Below are positions 21,471-33,890 of a DNA stretch of 64,000 nt, piece after piece. The DNA lies in the NCBI GenBank assembly GCA_951230915.1, contig OX579642.1, forward strand, positions 2,294,001 to 2,358,000. The letters run 5' to 3'. The DNA is from Antitrichia curtipendula (taxonomy: Eukaryota; Streptophyta; Bryopsida; Hypnales; Leucodontaceae). The position numbers and the translations under genes are program-made. Below the pieces are notes generated by a model. That model saw only the letters and a program-made list of their open reading frames with translations, did not search any database and was not told where the DNA came from. Each line of letters opens with the position of its first letter. Positions within the stretch are counted from its first letter, which is position 1.

Positions 21471-24400
21471 ATGGGTGCGATGGATGGAGGGAGCACCCGA
21501 TTGGAGCACAACGAGGTGGAGCAGGTGGTGGTGGTGGACTCTGCGGACTCTGGAACTGGAGGTGAGACTAATGAGGGCGACTTGGAGGCGGACGAGTTGA
21601 GGGAGGAAGAAGAGATCGTTGTAGATGCTGTTAGGGTTTCGGAAGAAGAGCCGAACCTTCCAGCGAAGGCGGTGAAAGAAAGTGCCGAGGATGGGACTGT
21701 TCAAGCAGTTTTAGAGGAAGATGTTGATATTTCGCCGAATGGAAACAGCTTGGCCTCGTTGGCGTCCACGCCGCGTGACGTAGCGATTCGGTTCAGGAAC
21801 ATGTATGTTTATGACAACTCGTTCTCTGTTTTGCCGGCTTCGGCGAGGTTGTTTAAGCAACTCAGGAAACTGAAGTACTGGGCGAACGAGGTCAAATTAT
21901 TACCGGATGAGATCGGGGAATTGACAGAGTTGGAAGAGGTGTACCTAAAAATGTCTCCGACAGGTCTCGGCAGTTTGCCTCCGCTTGGTAAGCTCAACGG
22001 ATTGCGAGCTTTGGAACTCCATCAAGCACCTGTACTTCCTTCTTCTGCCACTTTGACGCGCGACATTGCTCAACTTCGGTCGCTCACGCGCCTATCTGTT
22101 TGCCATTTCTCCATCTCGTAAGTTTTACCAAGTCACTGTGCTCCACCGTGGTTGAAGGTTTTTGCCCGTGGAGTCGCTAGGTCGCAGTGTCAAAAGACCA
22201 TCTACGGAACGGAGTACTCATGGTGACTGTGGTTTGAGCATGAATAAGAAGCACATTTAAATCGAATTAGTCAATATATGCAGAATGGTGATGGTTCGTT
22301 GTGTGCAATTGAACAGCTTGGGTTCCATGATGTCAATGATGATCGGGTAGTGGGCTGATCTGCGACGCGAGTGCTGGTCTTTGGAGGACGTTAGAAGTGT
22401 GAGTGCTGACTATTGAAATTGTTGATTTCGGTCACTAAAGGTCTGCGACTAGCAATGTGTGTCCTTTTTTACGAGCTGGTCATGGTTTTTCTCGATGGCT
22501 AGCTGTTGATTATTGTCTGATGGTACAGGTGGATTCCTGCGGAGATTGGTTCCCTCAAGAACCTAGAAGAATTGGACCTGTCTTTCAACAAGTTGAGAGC
22601 ATTACCAAAGGAAATAGCAGGTCTCAGGGCTTTGAAGAATTTAAGAGTGGCTAGTAACAAGTTGGTGGAGCTGCCGTCTGAACTTTCGGAGCTGCCAAAT
22701 TTGACTACTATTGACGTGGCTCACAATCGCCTCGTTTCGTTCGATTCCCTTGGTCTGCAATCGATGACCTCACTGAGAGCCCTCAATGCTCAGGTATTTC
22801 TAATTGCTTGTTCTATGTTTGTTTGTCATGTAATGTGACTATAAATATTAGGCATGGTTTGTCTGAGCATGTGAGAATCCGCGTATGACTCAAGAGCATC
22901 TTGTTTTCAGTTAAACGATTCTAAAGACAAGCAAAACCTTCATCATTGTTTGACTGTATCCTGATGCTTCGGGTCTTGCTTTTATGTGCCTAGATGCGTG
23001 AGCTTGCCTGTGATATGCTGACAGATGAAGTTTGCCCAGTGCTGTGGGATGGTTGGACAGTGTAAGCTATATTCAGTTGTCAGCTGTAAGATTGAAGCCT
23101 TTTTTTTTAAATGTTATTATTATTATGCTTTCTTCACGTCTGTGCGCTCACTAGTTTGCGTAATCATAATTCTACGTTCCAGTTCAACAAACTGCAAAGC
23201 GTAGGCCGGATTCCAGAGTGGGTATGCTGCCAGCTGGAAGGAAATGATACGCTGGAGGCGGAACTGTATGGTGTGGAGGCTGAAAGTATATTCTGCGGAG
23301 AGGACTATCAGTTGGACTGGGAGGTCTCTCCGTCTGCAGGAATTTCTCTTGATGTCAAAGGTGGGTTTCAAAACATGGGTACCTCTGAATCCTGTACCCT
23401 GTTTTATGTTATAAACTTGCAATTTGATGCTCTGCAAGACAGCATGGCCAGATTCATGGAGATCAATCTTAATCATTAGAAAGACAAGTCTCGAATGTTT
23501 AGTTAGTTTGTTCGAGTTGGTCTTTGTCCTGTCTGCTTAAGGCATTAAATTTGTAATTGTGGTGTTGCAGTTGACGAGCCTCTGTGTCCATCCGCAAAAG
23601 GAAACTCACCAAACCAGAAAGTAACTACAAACTTGAAACTAAGGCGCGGATGGCGAAAGCAGGAGAATCAGCAGTATAAAGCTCGACAGGATCGTCTAAA
23701 CAATAGTCGCAAACATCGGAATGATGAGCCCTGTGTTAGCAACGAGGAGGTGAATGTGAGAAATGTGAAGGTAAACCATTCTGTGGAGGTGCAATGGTCT
23801 CACATTTTCTAGGTTTATGATGAAGTTTTCAGTCTCATTTCTACTCGTTACACACGTTTCGAACATGACCACCTGGTTTGATGCGCAGGTTGAAGATTTG
23901 GCGTGTGCAAGTTCCAGTGCAGACGAGAATGTCATGGATTTGCAGCAGCCAAGTGTTTCGGAGTGTGCTCTTGGTGATACGGGGAGAGACGGATGTGGGG
24001 AATGTGTTCGCCGTAGTGTTCCAGCAAAGCTGGAATTGAACTCAAGGATGCAATCTGAGAAAGGTAGTTGCTTCAGTGAGTCAGGTTTGAACAGCGGGAA
24101 CATTGGTGGAAAGGCAGATAACTTGGCGGGGTCGAAAGATGAGGGTTATCACAGTGATTTGGACCGTAGAAATGTGAAAGACAAAAACAGGTCCAGGAAA
24201 ATCATCAGTGGTGATAGATCGTCTGGAAACGAGGAAGACAAGTCTTTAGTAGGTTCTGAAGGAGGCCTCGGAGAGGGCACAAAGTCTGGGCCATCCGTGC
24301 ATAGTGTAGGAGTCAAGGAGGAGGTAAGATTAAGGCGCCATGGCAGTGATACGGACAGGAATCCAAAGCCAAGTAAGCGGCGGCGCTCCGCGCAAGATTT

Positions 24401-27400
24401 TTCAGAAATTTCGTACAAGTATTATAGTGAATCCTTTTGTGGGTTTAATGAGCGATTGCCTGACGGTTTCTATGATGCGGGCCGGGACCGGCCCTTTTTC
24501 TCCTTAGAGGCTCTTGAAAAGGAGCAACCTTCCTTCAATTCGAGGGAGGTCATCCTTGTTGACAGGTAGGTACAACCTTTGGACTGCAGTAGAGGGGTAG
24601 GAGGTTGGGCAGGTTTCAGACACACGCTGGACGCTTCTTGGCTCTGCGGTTGCCGATTGCGCTCATTCCTGTCTTCTAGAAGCCCTCCTGTGGGTTCATT
24701 GCTTCTCAAAAGTTCTACTTAAGCTTTTCGCTAGGTTGTTGTTGCTTTTGGTACAGCTGTGCTCTCAACCGGTTCTGAATGGATGATGAACATCGAACTA
24801 TTCCTGATTTCTTTTGACATTGTACATTGTCCATGTATTACAAGTACATGGAGAATAAGTGCACGTCGGAGATTTGGGGCATACATGCAGTTTTTGAGAT
24901 TTTTTTTGATGAAACCAGTCTTTCCTGTTTTTTCTCTCTTGTAGAACCAGAGTCTATCCATTGTACAGTTCATGGATGCCTACAATGATGAAATCACGTG
25001 TTTTCCCTTCTTTGGTGTAGGGAAAGAGACGAAGATTTGGATGAGATTGCACTTTCAGCTCAGCAGCTTCTTGGAAGGTTGGGGTCCCCACTGCTCAAGA
25101 ATGATGACGAGCAGATAAAGAAGAATGTGACAATGGATAGTTTTCAGAGGATAACAATGTTGGCGCTATTTGTTTCTGACTGTTTCGGCGGAAGTGACAA
25201 AACTCAGAATGTTACAAACATGCGCCGAGCTGCACTTGGAGGCACTGCTGGGGCCCCTTTCGTCTGTTCTTGCAGCTCGAGTGTGAGTGCAGAAAGTTCC
25301 AATGGATTTGTAGATAGTAGTATTGGATCACCACCTGGGTCTGCACTTCCAAGCGTGCTCTCTCTTTGTGAAGCTGCAGTGAAGTATTTAAAGGCACAGA
25401 GGGGATCAAACGTGCTTCCTCTTGGATCTCTACGATTTGGCGTGTGCCGACATCGTGCAATACTTCTCAAGGTTTGTATAAGGTTATGTTGTCTCTCTAT
25501 GAATTGGGCATTTTTACAGACTGAGTAATGAAATTCAATGTAGTATCTCCTTTTTTCTTTTTGTGGTGGCCGTAATGGCTTGACAATGTGAAGTGCAATC
25601 ATCAGCAGTTTGTAGCTATGATTATTTTGAATCTCATGAATGTTATTGGTCACTTGTTTGTCTCCAAATTTTCACATTGAGTTCAGGTTAGTATACTCTT
25701 ATTGCCAGGATTAGAACATGAATCATCTACGAGACTCAAAATTGATTGATCGAGTGCATGCGTGCAGTATTTGTGTGACCGAGCAGATCCTATAATTCCA
25801 TGTGAGCTGGTTCGGGGCTATTTGGATTACATGCCACATGCCTGGAATGTTATGTTGGTGGAGAACAAGAAAAGCAGCGTTCGTGTTTTGGTTGATGGAT
25901 GCCGTCCGTTAGACATCCGCCATGAAAGCGATCCGGAGTACTTCTGCAGGTATTTTTCTCCACTGATGTTGAAATGTAATAATCGAATGCTGCACTCTTT
26001 CAGCCAAAGATATATGGTCCTACACCAATTTGAGGTAGGATAGATACATGTATTTTGGTATGATCAAGGTGAAGTATCTGTTGACTTTGCTAAGTATTCT
26101 GGCTGAATAAGCATTGATGGTTGCTTATAAAATCGACTGTGTACTGTGTCATTTTTTGGGATTTGTGGTGCGCAGGTACATCCCTCTGAAGCGGTTTCTT
26201 TTGCCATCCGCTTTGGACGGGGACCAGTTTTTATCAAATAGTGGCATTCCATCTCCCGTCTTGTTTGAAGAGATTGGTCAAGGTGCTTCAGGAGCTTCTG
26301 TTCGTCGCTGTAAATTTGGAGATCTGACAGCTGCAGCAAAGGTTTCCACTTTCCCAGAGCATGTATTATTGAAGTATCTGTTGTTGAATTATTCCTGGTG
26401 GTAAATATGTTCTTGATAATTTGGGAAGTGCGATTCAGAGTCTGTTTCATTCTTTTGTGGCTTTCTTGGCGGCTATCCATACCACGACACCTCCTAGTGG
26501 TCGTGTTATAATTCAATAATTGAGAGTGCATTGAATGTCCAAACTTCAAGGTTGAGATTGGGGTTCAATATATTAGTGATTTATATTTCCTGCAATTATA
26601 GCATTAATTTGTTTATTTGATTAATCACCTTACAATCGCTTTAACAGGTTCGACAACTTACAAGTGTTGGAGAAAGCTTGTCTGGAAAGGGCCCAGAAAG
26701 CAGCTGCTTGAGTGAACTGCGCATACTTTGCAGCCTTGGCAAGCATCCTTGTATCGTCACTCTGTATGGCCATCAGTTTGTTTCTCAGTCAGACTCAGGT
26801 TCTCAGCTTATCATCTACATGGAACATGTCAAAGGAGGCTCTTTAGAGGTATTTCTTACTTCCCTGCAGATTTTTCTCGCTTGGTTTACTTCTGGGATGG
26901 TTTTGAACGCATTCCTTAGTATTATTGAGATTGTCCTGTTATCTCTAATAGATGTGCTTCTGGAGTGCTTCAAAATTAGAGATTGCCTTGTCAGAGAGGC
27001 TCTTTAACGGCTATGCTTTGTATGCAGGGTGTAATCAAAGAAGTGTCTAAAGAAGGGAAAGAATTCATGTCTCCCAGGCTTGCTTGCCAGGTGGCAAGAA
27101 ATGTAGCATGTGCTTTGGGTATGCTACACTCCAAAGGCATTCTTCACAGGGACATAAAGAGCAGCAACGTGCTGGTTGATATGGACTCAAAACAAGGTCC
27201 TGATGGGGGACCTGTTGTGAAATTATGCGATTTTGATAGGGCTGTCCCGTTGAGCTCATCAGCTGCCCATACATGCTACTTGGCTCATCGTGGCGTTCCA
27301 GCTGTTAATGTCTGCGTTGGAACTCCTCGTTGGATTGCTCCCGAGGTTCTGCAAGCTATGTATGGGAGGCATGCTTATGGTTTGGTACGTAGTTATCTTT

Positions 27401-29004
27401 CCTATAGTGTGCTATTTTATGGCATTATTCTAGGTTGTGCTAGAATGTAATGCTCAAGTTGGTTCTGGAGCACTTCACATTTGACGATAGGCTAGTGTGG
27501 TCTCTGTCTGGGTTTCGTCAGTTGATCAGCGCTATTGTCATTGAATGTGTTCTGTTGCATTTACAAAGAGTTATTACTTACTTACAAGAACTCATGTTCA
27601 TATTGTCTGTTTGTCCCTCTCTGTTATACATTTCCGCGATTGCTAATAATGATGCAATTATTATTTATATTGCGACTCACTGATGACTTCATATGTTGCA
27701 GGAAGCGGATGTGTGGTCTTTTGGCTGCCTGTTAGCTGAATTACTCACTCTCAGAGTTCCATATTCAGGGCTCAATGAGTCGGAGGTCCACTCTTGTATT
27801 CAGGTAAGGTGCTTGAACTAAGTCTGGGTAACTCGTCTGCAACTTGCTTGGGATTGAGAGTAAGTCGTTTTTTGTGATGACTCGTTGTTCAGAGGTTTTT
27901 GCTTCATCATGCAGAAAGTACAGCTGAACGGGTTTAGGGTGTTGTCTAAGGCCCAAATCACATTACAGGTAGTGGCATTTTCGATTATGGCTAGGACAAC
28001 TCATAATAGGTGTTGTTAGACTAGGTTTGAGTTAGCATGATAAGCTTCCAAAAATCTAGCTCCCCAATAGAACACTGATTTCCAAGGACTCCTGGGCACG
28101 AATGGCTGGTACTTGTTTCTTGTCTATCTTTTGCTTTATCGTCACTGCTTTTCACACAAATCTATGAAACACACATGACTCTTTCTACCTTGGGCTCATC
28201 CTACCTCCCATGTGGTACGCAAAGTGATAAAGCAACCAATAGTAGGTATCACTGTAAGTGAATGAATCACAGGTGGATGGAGAGAGAACCAATAGCTTGC
28301 AAGCTTTTGTTTACAACCAGAGAATTCTTTCACCCAAGAGTTTAGTAGGAAGATGGCTCATGATTGAGAGGTGTGCCTTCATCTCCCTCTTCGTAGGGTT
28401 CCTTTTCCACCTTCGAAGGATTTAATGATTGTCCTTCGATGATTCCGTTCAGCAAGCCTTCTGCCTGTCTTGACACCCGCTAATGATTTCTTTAGTCTTC
28501 TCCGAATTTCTCTTCGAGTGGTCCCTAGTTTAAGTTTGTCCTTGCCACCAGGAGTCGATGACGGTGAGATCTAACATGTGTAAATTTGCACGTTTGTGGA
28601 TTCAGATGGGTCAACGTCCACATTTATCTGCTGAGTTAGAGAATTTAGTCGCTCAACCTTTTCCTGAGAAGAATCCTGCAACTGACGATATTGAGATCCT
28701 CAGAGTGTTGGTTAAACTTTTCTATTCCTGCACAAAGGCAAGTCCGACCCAACGTCCCACTGTGAAGGAAATCTTTACTGTGCTTTCCGAGGTTTCCAGA
28801 CCTGCCTCGATAACTGTGGATCCACCGTTTCAAGAGGAAGCTGCTGCTGCTGATTCCTCGAACGTCCAGGTGACCGGGCCAAACATTTTAAAACCCCTTG
28901 TAGAAGGAACTGCAACGAATGAAGCAGGGTTGCCTTGCAGCTGCGGAGGAAAGAAGTGTTCACGTTGTCAATCGGAGGACGTGCCTGAAGCAAAATCTGC
29001 TTGA
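21471..29004 (+). CDS. LRR, EDR1-type domain and Raf-like kinase protein, twelve exons
   Basis: Exons as read: 21471-22117, 22529-22793, 23183-23360, 23571-23770, 23889-24565, 25021-25471, 25768-25949, 26176-26341, 26648-26848, 27028-27384, 27702-27803, 28606-29004. All introns are GT-AG and the sum is 3825 bases, an open frame of 1274 residues. Order: acidic N-terminus (1-95), leucine-rich repeats (about 100-340; LEELDLSFNKLRALP), a charged linker, an EDR1/CTR1 N-terminal domain (about 590-885; CRHRAILLKYLCDRAD across an exon joint), and the kinase (about 895-1205). Kinase motifs are glycine loop IGQGASGAS, lysine AAAK 922, catalytic HRDIKSSN near 1029, CDFDRA, GTPRWIAPE and VWSFG. The metal-binding motif is DFD, not DFG. 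A Cys-rich tail (CSCGGKKCSRC) ends the protein. The architecture resembles Arabidopsis At1g04210, a Raf-related LRR kinase; I name this from memory. The substrate is unknown. Signalling in the cytoplasm is inferred, as no signal peptide or membrane span is seen. Confidence 0.93.
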
Positions 29005-29720
29005 TTTTATCCTGTAGGAAAAGTGGGTAGTTGATGAGGAGACCCCTCTATTAATTACCAGATTTTTCACTAGGTGAAACAGGATTTTCCGCTGTTGCAG
29101 CACTGTGCAGTCACCAAGACTTGGTATTTGCAGGTCCTGATTACGTAGGTCCGGAGCATACAGTGGCTAGGGGTTAGAGATATCCAGTGATGAACATATT
29201 GCTGGTATTCCATTGCTGAGCCCTTGCAGTATTATTCAATATTTTCCTTTGAGAAAGTTAGTTACCTGTTTGGAATTGTGCATTTCTTTGTTCCCATTGC
29301 AATCTGTATACGACAGTTCTGGTGGAGGCACACCCACAAGGAGAGCAAATCGTCTTGGAAATTGCAAAAGTTGTGTTTCGGTGGTTTGTTGTCTTGGTCT
29401 TTTCGTGCCTGGGTTGCCGTACCATCGAAACGGTCGGGGAATATCCATGACTGGTAATGGATTTTATTTGAGTTGATCCATAAAATCATTACTGGAAACA
29501 AGTGTGTACTGTTGAGTAGGCTCACTGACGATTCAGGTGTCCTTGAGATCATGTGCAGGCTTTTGTCGTGGAAAGTGGACCGGGTTTTGGGGGAAAATAG
29601 TGGACTGGGTGCTAGGAATAGTGGTCTCAGGGTGCTGATCTCAGAATACGTATACTAGATTTCGCCAGAAGGCTACAAGTGTGTGTGGTAGGGAGGAGCT
29701 TTCGCGAAATGGAGGTGCTG
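29005..29720 (+). other. Probable 3' untranslated region of the kinase gene
   Basis: Composition stays gene-like for about 700 bases after the stop codon, then falls to the AT-rich level near 29740, where ATAATTTATAAAAAG could serve as an RNA-end signal. Open frames on both strands in 29213-29552 have no known domain. Confidence 0.35.
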
Positions 29721-30266
29721 GAGTAAAAACCGCCCTATAAATTTGCATTTAAGTTGTAGAATAATTTATAAAAAGAAAAATTCTCGGTAAGGCGCTACTT
29801 GCTAGAAGTTCCTAATTTCAATGTATGACCACGCCTAATTTTGTGCAGTTTTAGAAGTGGCATTGCTAAGTAATACAATTTTTTTTTTATGAAATTGGCG
29901 ATTTTTTTGGTGTATGGTGTTTGGAAAGTAACGCCTGTGCATTTCGAAATTTAAATTTTCAGTCTTCAATGTGATGCGTCTTGGACAGTGCACATATAAT
30001 ATGAATGTATGACTTGGACTTTCAATCAACTTGAATGTATGCATGAAGCAAGAATGAAATGAGGAGCGTGAATGAAACAATCAACATGAATGAGTCACAC
30101 ATTCATAGCACAATCAGCCATCCCACATGCACACAAGAATTAGATGTCCAATTAGCAAAAAAATGAATTGAAAACAAGTGTGAGGAATTCAACAAAAGTG
30201 TGAAGTAGCACTAGCAAGGGAGTTGAACCCTTCTTGCTACTAGAGCAAGACTACCCAATTTTGCAG
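29721..30266. other. AT-rich intergenic sequence
   Basis: No gene is recognised. A small palindrome around 30205-30245 (CTAGCAAGGGAGTTGAACCC with its inverted partner) resembles a T-arm, but no tRNA can be folded around it. Confidence 0.3.
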
Positions 30267-30267
30267 T

Positions 30268-30981
30268 ACTACACTAAAAATTATATTTAGTATTGGATTG
30301 CATTTAGTGTAATTACCAGCCTACCCCACCCAACACTGAACCTGAACTTTGGAGTAATTAGTGTAGTGTTAGACTTGAATGCACCGCCTTCCCCTTCCCT
30401 GGTCTTTCCTTGCGATCGGACTTTGTTTGCCTCTCTTGCCCATCGCATGGTCCCCTCCCACGCGATCTTCATTCCCAACTTGGTCTCTCTTTCTTTCCAC
30501 CGTTGCTCTCCTCCTCATGATCCAAGAAGTGATGGAATTTTTTTTTTGGGGGGGGTATACTCCGCCCGTTCCCGCCGCTCCGGCGTTGTTTGAATCTCCC
30601 GCCGCTTCTTGCAACTCGATTTCGCAAGTTCAACAGTTCAATTTTGCAGGTTTTGCAACTCGATTTTGACCCGTTGTCGGGTTTGTTTTTTGTTTTTGTT
30701 TTTGTTTTTTCTCTCGCTTGGCACTGCAGGAATTAAAAATATTTTTCACATTTTCTACTCCTTCCATCATTTTCCTTGTCTTCAATCTTTTCCTTTGCAA
30801 ATTCATTTTTTTAATATGTTCTAACACTAAATGTAAACATTTTCAGATTTTAGATTTACCATAGAGTATATTTAGTGTTAGAAATTACATTTAATGTTAC
30901 TTAATTTAGTAGGCTTAATGATATTTAGTGTCATGGTTCGTAAATAGTGTTGCTGATACTAAATATATTTTTTAGTGTAGT
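30268..30981. mobile_element. CACTA-like non-autonomous element, about 714 bp
   Basis: The left end ACTACACTAAAAATTATAT and the right end on the other strand, CACTACACTAAAAAATATAT, pair over about 26 bases with one mismatch. Inside, near both ends, the word TTAGTGT or its complement recurs several times, like the subterminal repeats of CACTA elements. The centre (30360-30600) is GC-richer and unrelated in style, perhaps captured sequence. No target duplication could be found, so the assignment is tentative. Confidence 0.5.
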
Positions 30982-31524
30982 GATCTGCACACAAACAAGA
31001 ATACCACGTTAGTAGACAAAGCGAGGAACCACGTTAGTAAACAAGAAAGTTGTTGCCGGCTCCACAAATTCATGATGCCCTATCCCGCAACCCAGCTTCT
31101 GCAACTCTCCAAATATGCATCGCCCATGACGTGCCAGCTAGGACCTTCAATGTCAAGGAAATTGAACTAAATTGAGGGACAAATCTAGCCTAATCTCATG
31201 AAAACTAAGGCTTACAGAAGGGGAAGGATACTCATCAACTAGCCAAAATCACACGTCTCCATGCCGGCCCACTTTTACAACATTTTTCCAAGACTCAACA
31301 GACTCTTTGTATGGAAAATTTTCCAACATGTAGTACTTCTGGTCAAACATGCGTACCACAAGTGCCAAGTACTTGCCCAAGCAATTCCTCTAGCAAGATT
31401 TCAAAAACTTGAGTGTGGAAATACAACGCTCATACAAACCAAGCATGAGGTAGTACCCAATTTTTGCAAGTTTAAAATATTCAGAAATTAACTTCACCAA
31501 GTGTCGTAACTGTGACAGGGTCCA

Positions 31525-33890
31525 CTAAAGTTGAATCACCGGATTCACATGAGAAGCTAAAATACAAGCAGCATCATAGTTAGCCTGCATGATTATTTTA
31601 AACAACCCCTGTTGGTTGTCCAAATTTGAGCCTGGAAGCATCTTAGGTGTTATGTAACTGGGTCCACCCTTATACAAACGCCTGCCTGCATTCAGAACTT
31701 CCGGGTTAGAATAGAATTTTTTTAGCACAAATAAATGGTGACCAAAGTTCTCATCTATCCCAAGTTGTTGCTAGTATTGCGGGTAAATTATGCCGAACAC
31801 ATCAAGCAACTCCTACTGAGAGAAGTGCCTATCAAGCTCGTCCGATAACAATTGGGCGATCTCTGGCAAATAGAGCAGCAAAAGGAAAGTGAAAATACAC
31901 GCAAGAACAAGGCCTCCCTTCAGTGTAAGCAAATCATTAGATTCATCAAAAGAACACATAGAACAACACAACAACACACAAAGATATTACAAGATACAAC
32001 AAGATAAATGGTTGACAATGACAAACAAGTGGAAGGGGAATTGGTAACCTCATTGCAGTATACCTGCTGGATTCCTGCCCGTTACAACACACCATGAAAC
32101 CAATAAAATATAGAATGAGAAGAAAAAAATGGAAAAAAAAAAATTTTGCAATAGGGAAAAGCTTACTAGCAAATTGTCGTTTAGCTATGTTTGCTTGAGT
32201 CTATATAAAGTTGTCTTCCATCACAAACATGTGATTTCCCGTCAGCTTGTAGTGGCAATGCGCGAACATTGTTGTGCAACCGAAATTAAAAAGCAGGTGT
32301 GCAAGATTGCTCTCATCGGACATCACCCTCCACTCAAGAGGTATTTCGGAACATGAGAATGCAATTAGATCTTAGTAACGTTTGAACTTGAGTGTATTGA
32401 AAGCTATAGCTTCATCCACGAACATGCGAGCCAAATCCAATTGGCACACCTTAATGGATTAAAGAAAGTCATAAATGAACACATCACGTGACCGTGAGAG
32501 CTTAATTGAACAGTGAAATGCGTTTAGCATGGAAATGAAACATATAAGAAAAAGCAAGACCTCAATGTCCACTAGATAGTCAAAATTAGACGTTACTTCT
32601 GTATTATCCTTCTAGCCAGTCAACAAGGACATATCAAGTCCCATTTTTACCAGAAGAGTTATGTATTCAGACATGATTCGTTGGGCTAGGCTGCACATGG
32701 AAATCCACCGAGTTTCCACATTCCTCACCATCTTATTCCCCTTAGTTTTCATGAAATCGGCCAGTTTCTGTAGCTTAGAGTGTCGCTTATGACTGCAGCA
32801 AAAGTAAGAATATAAAGCTTGACATAGGGCCTCCCAAATTGAGCAACCATGGGATAGTTTGACAAAGTTTCGACCACCAAGTTAATGTGGTGACTAGCAC
32901 AGCTCACTCCAAGACAGAATGGAGCCTACTTTTCTTGAATTTGGGTGAAAACACTAGTTTTTGAACCTTAGAAAGTGGAGCATCCATCTACCCCAAAGGA
33001 TACAAGTTTACCAACAATTTCCTCTTTTGAGAGTCCTCCTTCACCTAATAATGCCTACATAATCACTTTCGTCAAATGATCTGCAGTCCATAGTAAAAAA
33101 CGTGGGAAAGAGGAAGGAAGTGTGGCAATCTCTTTCACGAACTCACAACATATACATACACCCCAACCCATGATGTATTGTCTGTTGTTGTTACCTCGTC
33201 TGCACTGATGGATACAAACTTTTGCAGACTGCACTATGGACTTCAAGACAGACATGACACATGAATGTAGGTGTTCATTCATCTCCCAACCAGACATTTT
33301 AGACCAATGCTTCCTAGGTACATTCTTAAGCTTCAAGTGCCTTAACAAGTATTGTTCTTGTTCATAATCGCACATGGGACAACTTGAACTGAGAACTTAA
33401 AATAGTGTAGAAAATTTTACTTCCTTTCTAGTCGCTTAACCCTCTAAGCTAGCCATGAGCTGATCCACCTCCGACCTTGTTAGACGCCACCCTGCCTACA
33501 CCTTTTGGAATTGTAGGTGTTTGTAATTGCGTTTGACGTAAGTGTTGCCTTTTTGGAAATGCGCCTCAGGCTTACCGTCAAACTTGCAGACCCTCTTCCC
33601 CTCGTATTTCTCCAAATTGTCACCTTTGGAGACGAGCATTTTGCGTTGACCACTCACACTGTTGCAACTCTTGCAAACAATATCAATGAGGTTTCTAGTA
33701 GAATCAAACTCCCCTTTGGCCCAAGTAAATTTGCAAGCCCAAACCTCTTGCCACCTCCTCGTCACAATACTAGGGACAATTTTTCTTCTTTTGTGTGCCT
33801 TAACAACTCATTTATCCTTGTCGTCATTGACCTAAACATTATGCGTTGGATCGAGAAGCTCCGCAAACACCACTATCACCTCCGATAGCG
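31525..33890 (-). pseudogene. Broken hAT-superfamily transposase
   Basis: Reading the minus strand from about 33880, fragments of one hAT-like protein (DUF4371-like style) appear in order. First is a Cys-containing N-terminal segment (CKSCNSVSGQRK, KPEAHFQKGNTYVKRNYKHL; 33496-33765). Next are a middle segment (33055-33375) and the core phrases LVSFGVDGCSTF and GVSCASHHINLVVETLSNYP (about 32830-33010). Last come VETRWISMCSLAQRI (about 32680-32730) and a tail segment at 31525-31728. Stop codons and frame changes separate them, for instance a stop right after GCSTF. The enzyme is dead. Terminal inverted repeats of the parent element were not identified. Confidence 0.75.

Noticed and set aside
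25204..25653. Minus-strand frame of 149 codons
   Set aside because: It lies antisense to kinase-gene exon 6 and the following intron and has no domain.
26064..26549. Minus-strand frame of 161 codons
   Set aside because: It is antisense to exon 8 and flanking introns of the kinase gene, without a recognisable motif.
30200..30250. T-arm-like word AAGGGTTCAACTCCC, suggesting a tRNA or SINE
   Set aside because: No acceptor stem or anticodon arm can be formed around it; it is better explained as a small palindrome.
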